From Fimenecus sp051881395 (GTDB taxonomy: Bacteria > Bacillota > Clostridia > Oscillospirales > Acutalibacteraceae): 26,502 nt of DNA. The DNA lies in contig JBJEPU010000201.1 in NCBI GenBank assembly GCA_051881395.1, forward strand, positions 1-26,502, in the 5' to 3' direction. Below are positions 1-8,038 of the stretch, piece by piece. The translations under genes and the position numbers were made by a program. The notes beneath the pieces were generated by a model. It saw nothing but the letters and a program-made list of their open reading frames with translations. It did no database searches and was not told where the DNA came from. Positions within the stretch are counted from its first letter, which is position 1. Every line of letters begins with the position of its first letter.

Positions 1-58
1 GAGTAATTCAAGCCCCCGCCCTACCGTATAAATTGCCCCTACAAACCCCAATTTAACC
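1..58. other. Intergenic edge with a repeat-like fragment
   Basis: No gene is visible. The stretch contains a CCCCTACAAA motif followed by an AATTT run, and very similar sequence ends the window (26474-26502). This suggests an intergenic repeat family lies on both sides of the window. The fragment is too short to delimit the element. Confidence 0.35.
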
Positions 59-1054
59 TTATACCACTGTCTTATAAAACCGAATTGTAAACGCTGTGCC
101 GACGCCCTCAGTGCTGGTTGCTTCGATTTTGGCGTGCTCGCGGTTTAAAACGGTTTTGGAAAGCGCCAATCCGATACCAACACTATCCTCTGCGGCATTT
201 TTGCCGTGATAAAACCGTTCAAAAATATGCGGCAAATCCGCGGGCGGTATGCCGCAACCGTCATCTTCAATCCGCAAAAGGTCATACACCGCCGTTTGCG
301 CGGTGGAAACGGTCAGTTTGCCGCCGTCCCCCATGTGCTCCAAACAGTTTTTCAGGATATTGCCGACGGCTTCAACCGTCCAATTTTCATCACCGCAAAA
401 GGTAAAATCCGAAACGCCGCTGAAATCCAGCGTAATATTGCGCAAATCCGCCGTCACCAAAAACGGTTCTGCGGCTTTTTTGAGCACCGTACCAATCGAT
501 ACCGCGTCCGTGTGAAATTCCGCCGTGCCCGCGTCTAATTTTGAGATTTTCAACAGCGTAATAATCAACCAATTCATTTTGGCGGCTTGACTTTCAATAA
601 TATCTGTAAACTGCCTGCGTTTTTGTGCATCCGTTTCGGTTTTCAACAAATCACACATCATCGTTATAGAGGTCAACGGGGTTTTCAGTTGGTGCGAAAT
701 ATCTGCAAGCGAGGCGGCAAGATAGGTTTTATCCTTTCTGAGTGCGTCATTTTGCGACTGCAAAAGCAGCATAATTTTGTAAAGATTGTTTTTTAACACG
801 GAAAGCTCGCCCTCGGCATTGTCCTGCACATCCAAATCATAAAACCCCGCGCACACGCGCGACAAATAGTCATTGAGCTTTACAATTTCACGGTAGCGTT
901 TTTGCGTGTAACCAATGTAAAGCAGCACAGACAAAATCCCCGCCGCAAGGCAAATCAGCGCACAACGCCAATCCAAAAATGCACAAGCCACCGTTGCCAC
1001 CGCAAAAACGACAGCGGCAAAAATAACCGAACGGTTAAACGCGCGGTTCATCAT
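59..1054 (-). CDS. Sensor histidine kinase of an OmpR-type two-component system
   Basis: Membrane sensor kinase that would autophosphorylate and pass phosphate to the response regulator encoded just upstream. Two membrane segments lie at about residues 10-28 and 33-50 with almost nothing between them, as in small kinases that sense within the membrane or through a partner transporter. The HisKA motif SHQLKTPL places the phospho-accepting histidine near residue 121-123. An N-box (NILKNCLEH), G1 box (DDGCGIP), F-box (IFERFY) and G2 box (GIGLALSK) complete the ATPase domain. The chosen start is the ATG at 1054. An ATG at 1051 and a TTG at 1060 are possible and no ribosome binding site is decisive. 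It overlaps the 3' end of the regulator gene by about 20 bases, so the two are translationally coupled. The stimulus is not visible. Any partner ABC transporter would lie beyond the left edge. Confidence 0.93.
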   Translation of the reverse strand: MMNRAFNRSVIFAAVVFAVATVACAFLDWRCALICLAAGILSVLLYIGYTQKRYREIVKLNDYLSRVCAGFYDLDVQDNAEGELSVLKNNLYKIMLLLQSQNDALRKDKTYLAASLADISHQLKTPLTSITMMCDLLKTETDAQKRRQFTDIIESQAAKMNWLIITLLKISKLDAGTAEFHTDAVSIGTVLKKAAEPFLVTADLRNITLDFSGVSDFTFCGDENWTVEAVGNILKNCLEHMGDGGKLTVSTAQTAVYDLLRIEDDGCGIPPADLPHIFERFYHGKNAAEDSVGIGLALSKTVLNREHAKIEATSTEGVGTAFTIRFYKTVV

Positions 1055-1724
1055 CGGCAATCACATATCCCATCCCCCGAACGGTTTTGATAATCGACGG
1101 ACTGTCGGGATTGTCCTCGATTTTGTCGCGCAACCGCTTAATATAGACGGTGAGCGTGTTGTCATTGACAAAATCGCCGTCTACATCCCAAATGTTTTCG
1201 AGCAGTGCCGTGCGCGAAAGCACCCGCCCGCGGTTGTTCAAAAGGATCAGCAACAGGCGGTATTCCATTGCGGTTAAAATAATTTCCGTCCCGTTTTTAT
1301 AGACCTTTGCCTCGCCCGTGCGGATTTCGAGGTCGCGAAGCTGTACCGTACCGTCGGGCGTACCGGTTTTATAGCGGCGCAATACGCTTTTGATGCGTGC
1401 TTGCAACTCTTTCACGCGGAAGGGCTTGGAAATATAATCGTCCGCGCCGAGCTCCAACCCCATCACCACATTGACCTCATCATCAAACGCGGTCAAAAAC
1501 AGCACGGGAAAATCGCCCTTCGCTTTGACGGCACGGCAAACATCATACCCGCTGCCGTCAGGCAGGGTTAAGTCCAAAATATACAGCGCAAAATCGCGGC
1601 TTTGCACAGTCGCCAATGCTTCCTGCACGGTTTTACAAACGGTAACCGTGTAGCCCTCGCCTTCAAGCGCATAGGAAAGCCCGAGCGCAATAGCGCTGTC
1701 GTCCTCCAAAACAAATATTTGCAC
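1035..1724 (-). CDS. OmpR/PhoB-family response regulator
   Basis: DNA-binding regulator paired with the downstream kinase. Counting from the chosen start, the receiver domain (about 1-115) shows the acidic pair at residues 8-9, phospho-acceptor Asp51 (YILDLTLPDG), the LTA threonine and Lys100 (ISKPF). The C-terminal winged helix (about 130-225) has the typical LTAMEYRLL and TVRGMGYVI segments. The start is the GTG at 1724, preceded by a GGAGGGAA ribosome binding site. An in-frame extension to 1775 lacks receiver homology and runs through the promoter, so it is rejected. Length (229 aa) is normal. Targets cannot be read from the window. Confidence 0.95.
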   Translation of the reverse strand: MQIFVLEDDSAIALGLSYALEGEGYTVTVCKTVQEALATVQSRDFALYILDLTLPDGSGYDVCRAVKAKGDFPVLFLTAFDDEVNVVMGLELGADDYISKPFRVKELQARIKSVLRRYKTGTPDGTVQLRDLEIRTGEAKVYKNGTEIILTAMEYRLLLILLNNRGRVLSRTALLENIWDVDGDFVNDNTLTVYIKRLRDKIEDNPDSPSIIKTVRGMGYVIADDEPRV

Positions 1725-1755
1725 ACTGTTCCCTCCGTTCGCGGTTCTGATTTCT

Positions 1756-1784
1756 ATTGTATCATAAAACAACACCCGTTTCCA
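1756..1784 (-). promoter_or_regulatory. Candidate promoter of the two-component operon
   Basis: Reading the minus strand, a TACAAT -10 box (1756-1761) lies 17 bases from a weak TGGAAA -35 box (1779-1784), just upstream of the GGAGGG/GTG start of the response regulator. The -35 falls inside one arm of the inverted repeat at 1775-1808. Confidence 0.5.
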
Positions 1785-1808
1785 TTACAGATTTGTAATG
1801 AAAACGGG
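1765..1808 (-). terminator. Intrinsic terminator after the TPM gene, overlapping the next promoter
   Basis: On the minus strand a 15-base stem (CCCGTTTTCATTACA with TGTAATGGAAACGGG, one G-U pair, loop AATC) is followed by TGTTGTTTTAT. It lies about 30 bases after the TPM stop codon. The same inverted repeat covers the putative -35 of the response-regulator promoter, so it could also be an operator. Confidence 0.75.
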
Positions 1809-1837
1809 TTCGAAAATGTTTTGTTTCTATGTACGCG

Positions 1838-2656
1838 CTAAAATCCTCTTGACGAGCCGCCGCCGCCGAACGAACCGCCGCCGCCTGAGAAGCCGCCGCC
1901 ACCGGAAAAACCGCCCGAGGAATGGGACGAACCGCCCGAAAAACCGCCGCCCACAGAGCCGCCGTAATAGGTGCCTGTGAACCTGCCCGAGCCGCGCCCC
2001 GACGAGCCGCCGCCTTTGCGCGTCATACTGATGACAATTAAAATCACAATGACAATCAACGCACCGACCAGACTGATGGTGCCGAAAAACTCCGCTTCGT
2101 CGTCTGCGCTTTCATAATCGTCCTCTGCCATCGGCACATAGTCCGACGGCGTTTGCCCGTATTCTGTGTAGACCTCGTTAATCAGAATTTTATACGCTTC
2201 CAAAAGTCCTTTGGAAAAATCGTTGTCTTTTAAATACGGTATGGCGTAGGTGTCTAAAATCCGACCGGTTTTGCCGTCGGGCAAACACCCCTCTAAGCCT
2301 TTGCCAACCTCAATACGCACCTGTCGGTCGCCTGTGGACAGCAAAAGCAAAACGCCGGAATCCGCCTTTTCTGCGCCGATGCCCCATTCGTTTGCCAAAG
2401 CGTAGCCGTAGTCCTCAATCGGCTCGCCGTCTAAGGACGAAACCGTCACCACAACCACCTGGGCGCCCGTCGCTTTGTAAAGCGCCTCGCCGAGGCTTTG
2501 CATTTCTGCGGCATCCTCGGCAGTTAAGCAATTTGCAAAATCATTGACAAAAAACGCATCGGTCGGCGAAGGCAGTTTTGATTTTGCCGCCGTGGGCAAG
2601 AGGCAGGTGCACAGCAAAAGACAGGTAATAAAGACTGCAAATATCCGTTTTCGCAT
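1838..2656 (-). CDS. TPM-domain membrane protein with glycine-rich C-terminus (YgcG family)
   Basis: An N-terminal signal sequence (about 1-24) is followed by a TPM domain (about 33-170), starting with FVNDFANCLTAEDA and including VVVVTVSSLDG and GVLLLLSTGDRQVRIEVG. A membrane helix lies at about 193-215. The tail is rich in Gly, Ser and Phe with repeated GGGFSGG units, a hallmark of this family. The TPM domain would face outward. TPM proteins have been linked to membrane or photosystem maintenance and some have phosphatase activity, but the bacterial role is unclear. The gene follows the LemA gene after 27 bases, and LemA/TPM pairs are common, so a joint envelope function is likely. An intrinsic terminator follows. 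The ribosome binding site (GGGGAGAAAAG) precedes the ATG at 2656. Confidence 0.9.
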   Translation of the reverse strand: MRKRIFAVFITCLLLCTCLLPTAAKSKLPSPTDAFFVNDFANCLTAEDAAEMQSLGEALYKATGAQVVVVTVSSLDGEPIEDYGYALANEWGIGAEKADSGVLLLLSTGDRQVRIEVGKGLEGCLPDGKTGRILDTYAIPYLKDNDFSKGLLEAYKILINEVYTEYGQTPSDYVPMAEDDYESADDEAEFFGTISLVGALIVIVILIVISMTRKGGGSSGRGSGRFTGTYYGGSVGGGFSGGSSHSSGGFSGGGGFSGGGGSFGGGGSSRGF

Positions 2657-2683
2657 ATGTCTTTTCTCCCCAAAGCGGCACGA

Positions 2684-3259
2684 TTACGCGCCGAAATCCA
2701 CACTCGGCACGGTTTGCGATTCTTCGCTCGCCTCGAAATACTCGACCGCTTCAAAATTGAACATACCCGCAATCACCGAGGTCGGGAATTTTTTGATTTC
2801 GGTATTGTAATCTCTTGCTTCCTCGTTGTATTCCTGCCGCGCTTTCGCAATGCGGTTTTCACTGCCTGCCAATTCGTCCTGCAAGTTGATAAACTGCGTA
2901 TCCGCCTTTAATTCAGGGTAGTTTTCCACCACCACAAGCAAGCGGGAAATGGCAGAATCGAGCGCATCGTTTGCCTCGTTCATTTCACCGACGGTTTTTG
3001 CGCCCGCAAGCGCCGCGCGCGCGTCAGCAAGGGCGGTGTAGACCTCTTCCTCGTGCGCCGCATAGCCTTTCACGGTGCTGACAAGATTCGGAATTAAATC
3101 CGCACGGCGTTGCAGATAGGTTTCGACCGTAGACTGTGCGGTCAGGACCTCTTCGCGCTCTTCAATAAGCTCGTTATAGGCGGAAATCCCGCCGCCGACC
3201 ACAGCAATCACGAGCACCAAAACAACAGCGAAAACAATCAAACCGGTTTTCTTTTTCAT
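2684..3259 (-). CDS. lemA: LemA family protein
   Basis: A 191-residue protein with an N-terminal membrane helix (about 5-25), followed by a mostly helical LemA domain. The characteristic core is YNELIEEREEV, RRADLIPNLVSTVKGYAAHE and the late FNFEAVEYFEA segment near the end. LemA proteins sit in the membrane with a short outer N-terminus and are of uncertain function. The strong AAAGGAG ribosome binding site supports the ATG at 3259. It lies 41 bases after galE on the same strand and directly before the TPM gene, its usual partner. Confidence 0.93.
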   Translation of the reverse strand: MKKKTGLIVFAVVLVLVIAVVGGGISAYNELIEEREEVLTAQSTVETYLQRRADLIPNLVSTVKGYAAHEEEVYTALADARAALAGAKTVGEMNEANDALDSAISRLLVVVENYPELKADTQFINLQDELAGSENRIAKARQEYNEEARDYNTEIKKFPTSVIAGMFNFEAVEYFEASEESQTVPSVDFGA

Positions 3260-3300
3260 ACTGTATACTCCTTTCCGTTTTCAAAAGGGGCTTTTGCTTT

Positions 3301-4317
3301 TTATTCAAATCCGTTGGGATTTTGACTTTGCCAGCGCCAAGAGTCCTCGCACATTTCGGCAAGGTCGCGTTTTGCCTCCCAACCGAGCACCTCTTTCGCC
3401 TTGGTGGGGTCGGAGTAGCAGGTGGCAATATCGCCCGGGCGGCGCGCCACGATTTTGTACGGTACTTTTTTGCCGCTGGCTTTTTCAAACGCCTTGACAA
3501 TATCCAAAACGCTGTATCCGTGCCCTGTGCCGAGGTTGAATACCTGCACGCCTTTGTTGCCCTCCAAAATGTTGTCGAGCGCTTTCACATGGCCCTCTGC
3601 CAAATCCACCACATGGATGTAATCGCGCACGCCTGTGCCGTCGGGCGTGTCGTAATCATCCCCGAACACCGAAAGCTCAGGCAGTTTGCCGATGGCAACC
3701 TGCGTAATATAGGGCATCAAATTGTTCGGAATGCCGTTCGGATTTTCGCCGATTCTGCCGCTTTTGTGCGCCCCGATGGGGTTGAAATAGCGAAGCAGGG
3801 TAACATTCCATTCGTTGTCGGATTTATAAATATCCTCCAAAATAATTTCAATCATATATTTGGTGGTGCCGTAGGGGTTGGTGGTACCGCCGGTTTGCAT
3901 CGTTTCTTTTAAGGGCGAAACATTGTGCATCCCGTAGACCGTCGCCGACGAGCTGAATACGATATTTTTGCAGTGATTTTGACGCATCACATCGCAAAGC
4001 ACAAGCGTACCGCCGATGTTGTTGTCATAGTATTCAATCGGCTTGCGGCAGGATTCACCGACGGCCTTTAAGCCCGCAAAGTGAATGACCGCTTCGATTT
4101 TGTTCTCCTTGAAAATTTTGTCCATCCCCGCTTTGTCGCGGATGTCGCACTCATAGAATTTGAGTTCCTTGCCGCAAAGCTCGTTGATACGCGCGAGTGA
4201 TTTGGGGCTGGAATTGTAGTAATTATCGACGATAATTACCTCATACCCTGCCTGCGTTAAGGAAACGCAGGTGTGCGAGCCGATAAACCCGGCACCGCCC
4301 GTTACCAAAATTGCCAT
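3301..4317 (-). CDS. galE: UDP-glucose 4-epimerase
   Basis: NAD-dependent epimerase that interconverts UDP-glucose and UDP-galactose, for galactose use or cell-surface polysaccharide. The extended short-chain dehydrogenase fold is clear: the NAD-binding GGAGFIGSH near the N-terminus, the SSSATVYG strand with catalytic Ser (about 123-124), and the YxxxK pair at Tyr149/Lys153 in NPYGTTKYMIE. The family motif RYFNPIGAH is also present. Length (338 aa) is typical. The ATG at 4317 is favoured over the one at 4326, because the GGGAGGA ribosome binding site is properly spaced only for the former. It follows the SpoIID-type gene after 44 bases and may be part of the same transcript. Confidence 0.97.
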   Translation of the reverse strand: MAILVTGGAGFIGSHTCVSLTQAGYEVIIVDNYYNSSPKSLARINELCGKELKFYECDIRDKAGMDKIFKENKIEAVIHFAGLKAVGESCRKPIEYYDNNIGGTLVLCDVMRQNHCKNIVFSSSATVYGMHNVSPLKETMQTGGTTNPYGTTKYMIEIILEDIYKSDNEWNVTLLRYFNPIGAHKSGRIGENPNGIPNNLMPYITQVAIGKLPELSVFGDDYDTPDGTGVRDYIHVVDLAEGHVKALDNILEGNKGVQVFNLGTGHGYSVLDIVKAFEKASGKKVPYKIVARRPGDIATCYSDPTKAKEVLGWEAKRDLAEMCEDSWRWQSQNPNGFE

Positions 4318-4361
4318 GTAAATCATTCCTCCCTGAGAAGATAAATTGACTGTATTTCCGT

Positions 4362-6518
4362 TTACGCGGTCAACTGTGCACCGCTGTAAAATTTAGAAAG
4401 AATTTGTGCATAGGTGGAGCCCGTCGCCGCCATTTTGTCCGCCGCCGCAAGGCTCATACCGACGCCGTAGCCGCTGCCGTACACCGTAACGGTAAATTCA
4501 TTGGTCGGTGTGCTGTATGTCACCAAGAAGCATTGCGACGACAGATTTTTGCCCGTCATCACCTTTTCGATGAATTCGATACCCGAAATTTCCTTGCCAC
4601 CGACGGATACCGTTTCCACATAGCCGACGCCTGTGTTGACCGCACCGTCATGTTTGAGCACCTTTACCCATTCCGCAGGGTCTTCGGCAAGGGTAAGCGT
4701 CGAATCGTATGCCGTCAGCATCGCCTTCATATCGTCCGCCGAGAAAATCAACTCGGTTTTATAACCCTCCTTGGTTTTATCGGTCGCGCAGTCCACCGCG
4801 CGCAAATACGGGAAATTCTGCCCGTATACAATATCGGCAGGGGTGGTTCTGCCGGCGGAAAGCTTGAAATACGGCGTAAATGCCGCCGCTTCGCCGAAGC
4901 GTAAATATTCCCCGAACACCGCGCGCACCGCGTTGTAAACCTCGTCGCTGTACTCGGGCGCAAGCGTTACGCCTGTGATTTTCCAATTTGTGTTGCGATA
5001 TTTTAAGTAGGTATATACGGCAACCGCCTGCGCTTTGAGCGCCTCGGGCTGGGTATCGGCACCGACTTCCGCCTCAATCATACGGGCAACCGCCTCTTTG
5101 GCATCCAGGGTTTTGCCGTTGACAATGATTTCAGAGGGGATTTCCTCGGTCGTATCGGCATCCTGTGCGGAGGTGTCAATCGCCGTGCCTGCGGCGGATT
5201 GCGTGGTCACCACGGCGGGTGTCTCCTGCACACCGGAGCGCATTTCGTTATACATAAACTGCGACAGCACAACGGTTTCCAGCTCCGGCTCGGGCTCTGC
5301 CACGGAAATCGGCTCCGTGGTGGTGGGTGCCTCTGTTGAAGCGGCGGCACGCTCGGCGTCGCGCGCTTTCTTTTCCTTCACAAAGAAAATACAACCGACG
5401 GTAATGGCCGCCACCAACACCAACGCGATAACGGAAAGGGTGATTTTGCCCGATTTTTTGGAAAGGAAGGACGGGGCCTCGGGCGACGCGTCCATACCTG
5501 TCACCTCAATGCCGACGGCGCCTTTGCCGCCCGCCTTTTCGCCGATAAGCTCCACAAGCTCCTCGGCGGCGTCCGCCACAAAGTCGTGCACGGTTTCGTC
5601 GTCCTCGCGGTACAGTTTGCGCACCACGGCGGTTTTGTCGTCGGCAACCGTAATACAAATATATTCGCCGCCGTCGCCCGTGCCGATTTCCGAAATCGAC
5701 GCGCCGAACTGTGCGCCGGAAAGCTCTTTTGCCGCTTTGGCGGTCAAGGCTACATAATCGGTTAAATTGTAATCGCCCTTGTCCTCGACATGGGGTGTGA
5801 ATACGAAAAAGCTGTCAAAATCCGCAATGCCTTCGCCGAGTTTTTTGATTTCCTCAGCATACGGCGTGCCGCTGACGGCGACCTTTGCGCCCGTTTCCCG
5901 CAAAATGTTGACGGTATGTTGCATCACATCCGCTTCGGGGAATGCGTCCTGCAAAGTCTCCTCGGATTCCTCTTGCACAGGCGTTGTCGGCGCTTCGGGC
6001 GACGCGTCTGCCGGCACAACGGCGTTCTGCATCAAATACGGCAACAAGCCCGCCTTTAAAATGCGGTCGAGCCGTTCTTCGTCCAGCGGCAAAAACACCA
6101 TCGTCTGCGCGCCCTTTCGGACGGCAACGCCGGGGTACATACCGTCCTCCGTGAGAAAGCAAACTGCATTTTCGGGCACAGCGGCGTTTTTCACCTTTTC
6201 CTCGGGGGAGAGCCCCGTGTTTTCCGACAGGCGCGTGTAGATTTCCTCGTTTTGCACCGTCGGGAGTGCCAGCGCCGTACATAGCTTTGCCCGCACCGAA
6301 TTGTATTTCGCCTTGTCGATTGCCAAAACGATACATTCTTCACTTTTCAAAAATTCCGCAAGTTGCGGGAGCATCGCTTTGAGCGTCGGAAAACACACAA
6401 AGGCGGTATCAACCTCTGAAAACGCGCTCAACGCACCCGAAATGCGTTCGAGCAAGCCCGAAACGCGCTCGCGGTCAGCGGTCAACGCCAAAAGTTTCAT
6501 ATTCATATCTCTCATCAT
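4362..6518 (-). CDS. Membrane protein: CinA-like cytoplasmic region fused to an outer SpoIID/LytB domain
   Basis: A 718-residue protein with one membrane helix (about 357-380). The outer part (about 460-718) is a SpoIID/LytB domain: EAEVGADTQPEALKAQAVAV matches the SpoIID signature, and Glu484 aligns with the catalytic Glu of SpoIID lytic transglycosylases. The end (GSGYGVGMSLAAADKMA) resembles the family's GxGxGHGVGMSQ motif but lacks its histidine. The cytoplasmic part, read by eye, resembles CinA. Residues about 7-162 look like a degraded MoCF/CinA N-terminal domain (VPENAVCF, YPGVAVRKG, FLPLDEERL). Residues about 200-328 look like a CinA C-terminal domain without its SCTGG and YSNxxK catalytic residues. 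A Thr/Glu/Pro-rich linker follows the helix. Inference: a peptidoglycan-acting or peptidoglycan-binding protein with a cytoplasmic sensing or scaffold domain. The start is uncertain among ATGs at 6518, 6515, 6506 and 6500. Confidence 0.8.
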   Translation of the reverse strand: MMRDMNMKLLALTADRERVSGLLERISGALSAFSEVDTAFVCFPTLKAMLPQLAEFLKSEECIVLAIDKAKYNSVRAKLCTALALPTVQNEEIYTRLSENTGLSPEEKVKNAAVPENAVCFLTEDGMYPGVAVRKGAQTMVFLPLDEERLDRILKAGLLPYLMQNAVVPADASPEAPTTPVQEESEETLQDAFPEADVMQHTVNILRETGAKVAVSGTPYAEEIKKLGEGIADFDSFFVFTPHVEDKGDYNLTDYVALTAKAAKELSGAQFGASISEIGTGDGGEYICITVADDKTAVVRKLYREDDETVHDFVADAAEELVELIGEKAGGKGAVGIEVTGMDASPEAPSFLSKKSGKITLSVIALVLVAAITVGCIFFVKEKKARDAERAAASTEAPTTTEPISVAEPEPELETVVLSQFMYNEMRSGVQETPAVVTTQSAAGTAIDTSAQDADTTEEIPSEIIVNGKTLDAKEAVARMIEAEVGADTQPEALKAQAVAVYTYLKYRNTNWKITGVTLAPEYSDEVYNAVRAVFGEYLRFGEAAAFTPYFKLSAGRTTPADIVYGQNFPYLRAVDCATDKTKEGYKTELIFSADDMKAMLTAYDSTLTLAEDPAEWVKVLKHDGAVNTGVGYVETVSVGGKEISGIEFIEKVMTGKNLSSQCFLVTYSTPTNEFTVTVYGSGYGVGMSLAAADKMAATGSTYAQILSKFYSGAQLTA

Positions 6519-6545
6519 CCCTTAATCCGATTATTCGGAATCAAT

Positions 6546-8036
6546 TTACTGTGCTTGGGGTTCTTCCACAGGGCTGTTTACCGACCACTTTGCGGCGTCG
6601 GCATAGGGGTTTTGCATACCCTTTTTATCATAATATGCTTGCGGATACCGCGGATTTTCGTTTACCTTGGCAAGCGACGTATCAATGACGGTGCTTTCGT
6701 TCTCCCGAAGCATTCTGCCGATGACGACCAGACGCGCATCGGAAAACTCATAAGTACAGGTTTGCAAGGTCAGAATTTTGTCGGTCGGTTGTATATCGAC
6801 GCCTGTCGTATACAGCTTGCGCTCATCCACAGCGGCAATGTATTCCATAAACTTGTCGTTTGAGCCGAAATCCGTAACGGTGTAGTTGAAAATATACCCG
6901 TTGTCGTCCTCTTCCTTACTGTTGGTAATGAGCACCGCGTAAATTTTGAATTTATAGCTACGGTAAAGCGTATCAAATTCAATCACAGGGGACTCTTGAT
7001 AGCCTTCGACGGTCTTGTATTTTTTCAGGTCGGCAAAGACCAAACCGTCGCTCATATGATGTCCGTAGATAATGGTGTTTTTGTTCAAATATTTCGGGTC
7101 GTTGCGGTAATCCATACACGGACAGCCGTAGCGACTGTAATTGCCGTAGAAATCTTTTTTGAGGTAGGTGGCGTTGTCGCCCGTTTGCACAACCTGCACA
7201 TCCACCAGCGAATTCGGAATTTTAATCCAGCCGACCAAATCCTGGTTAATCGCATACAGATACGCATATTTCGCCATCATACCCTCGGGCAGATTGATGT
7301 TCGGATATTTCGACAGGAATTCCGCCCAAACATCCGCGTCCGCAGAAGTGCCGTTATCGTCGATAATTTGCCCCTTGATTTCTTTGTTCTGCTTGTTTGC
7401 CTGATAACTTTGCACACCGTACACGCCGAAATACACAAGGCAGCATGCAAGCGTTACCACCGCGAAATCCGTAACGACCTTGCGAATGCCCTCGCCGACG
7501 GTGTCGTGCTTATTCGGGAAGATTTTTAAGAAAGCACTTTTGAACATCTCATTAAAGGTACGGTATTCCTTTGTGCTTTTATGCGGCTTTTCCGCTGTCG
7601 AGGTTGCCTGCGAAACCGCGGCAGGTTCTGTGGCGTCGTCTTGCAAAGTGGCGCCGGACAAATCCGCGTATTCGTGATAGCTGTCGGTCACATCCACAAA
7701 TTGGTCACCCTCCGACAGGAATTTGCTCTTTCTGCCGGTCGGGGCTTTCGTCTCGGGCGCAGTTTCCATAACAGAACGCAAAACATCATCATAAATACTG
7801 CGGCTTTCCTGCGGCGGCTCTTGCGGCGCTTCGGTAGGCGGCGTCGACACTTCGGCAGAGGCGGCGGGTGCCGGCGCGGCAGGCGGTGGGGTTTCGGTAT
7901 CGCGCAAAGAAGAAAGCAGGGCCTCAACTGTGTCGACATCGTGCACACTGCTATTCGGTTTTTCGTCGGAAGCGAGTTTCTTTTTCAACTCATCAAACGA
8001 AAGCACATCGTTCTGCTGTTCGTCATGCTTTGCCAT
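6546..8036 (-). CDS. srtB: Class B sortase with long cytoplasmic N-terminal extension
   Basis: Membrane-anchored cysteine transpeptidase of 496 residues. The sortase domain (about 225-445) has catalytic His326 (IIYGHHMSDG), Cys427 (LTLQTC) and Arg435 (DARLVVIGR). The membrane helix lies at about 187-205, which leaves roughly 185 residues on the cytoplasmic side. That region is acidic and Pro/Ala-rich with a conserved-looking start (NDVLSFDELKKKLASDE) and no known domain I recognise. Usual class B sortases are about 220-330 residues, so the extension is unusual. After Arg435 there is a tail ending in NPRYPQAYYDKKGMQNPY, shared with the two neighbouring sortases. It starts 2 bases after the upstream sortase gene ends, with a GAGGTGA ribosome binding site inside that gene's end. 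No substrate with a sorting signal is encoded in the window. Confidence 0.93.
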   Translation of the reverse strand: MAKHDEQQNDVLSFDELKKKLASDEKPNSSVHDVDTVEALLSSLRDTETPPPAAPAPAASAEVSTPPTEAPQEPPQESRSIYDDVLRSVMETAPETKAPTGRKSKFLSEGDQFVDVTDSYHEYADLSGATLQDDATEPAAVSQATSTAEKPHKSTKEYRTFNEMFKSAFLKIFPNKHDTVGEGIRKVVTDFAVVTLACCLVYFGVYGVQSYQANKQNKEIKGQIIDDNGTSADADVWAEFLSKYPNINLPEGMMAKYAYLYAINQDLVGWIKIPNSLVDVQVVQTGDNATYLKKDFYGNYSRYGCPCMDYRNDPKYLNKNTIIYGHHMSDGLVFADLKKYKTVEGYQESPVIEFDTLYRSYKFKIYAVLITNSKEEDDNGYIFNYTVTDFGSNDKFMEYIAAVDERKLYTTGVDIQPTDKILTLQTCTYEFSDARLVVIGRMLRENESTVIDTSLAKVNENPRYPQAYYDKKGMQNPYADAAKWSVNSPVEEPQAQ

Positions 8037-8038
8037 AG

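Noticed and set aside
4318..4361. A separate promoter for galE in the gap after the SpoIID-type gene
   Set aside because: A TTGACC-like box is present but no -10 box at proper spacing was found. Co-transcription remains the simpler reading.
5035..5757. A 240-residue plus-strand open frame inside the SpoIID-type gene
   Set aside because: It is Ser/Ala/Thr-rich with no recognisable domain, and lies antisense to a well-supported coding region.
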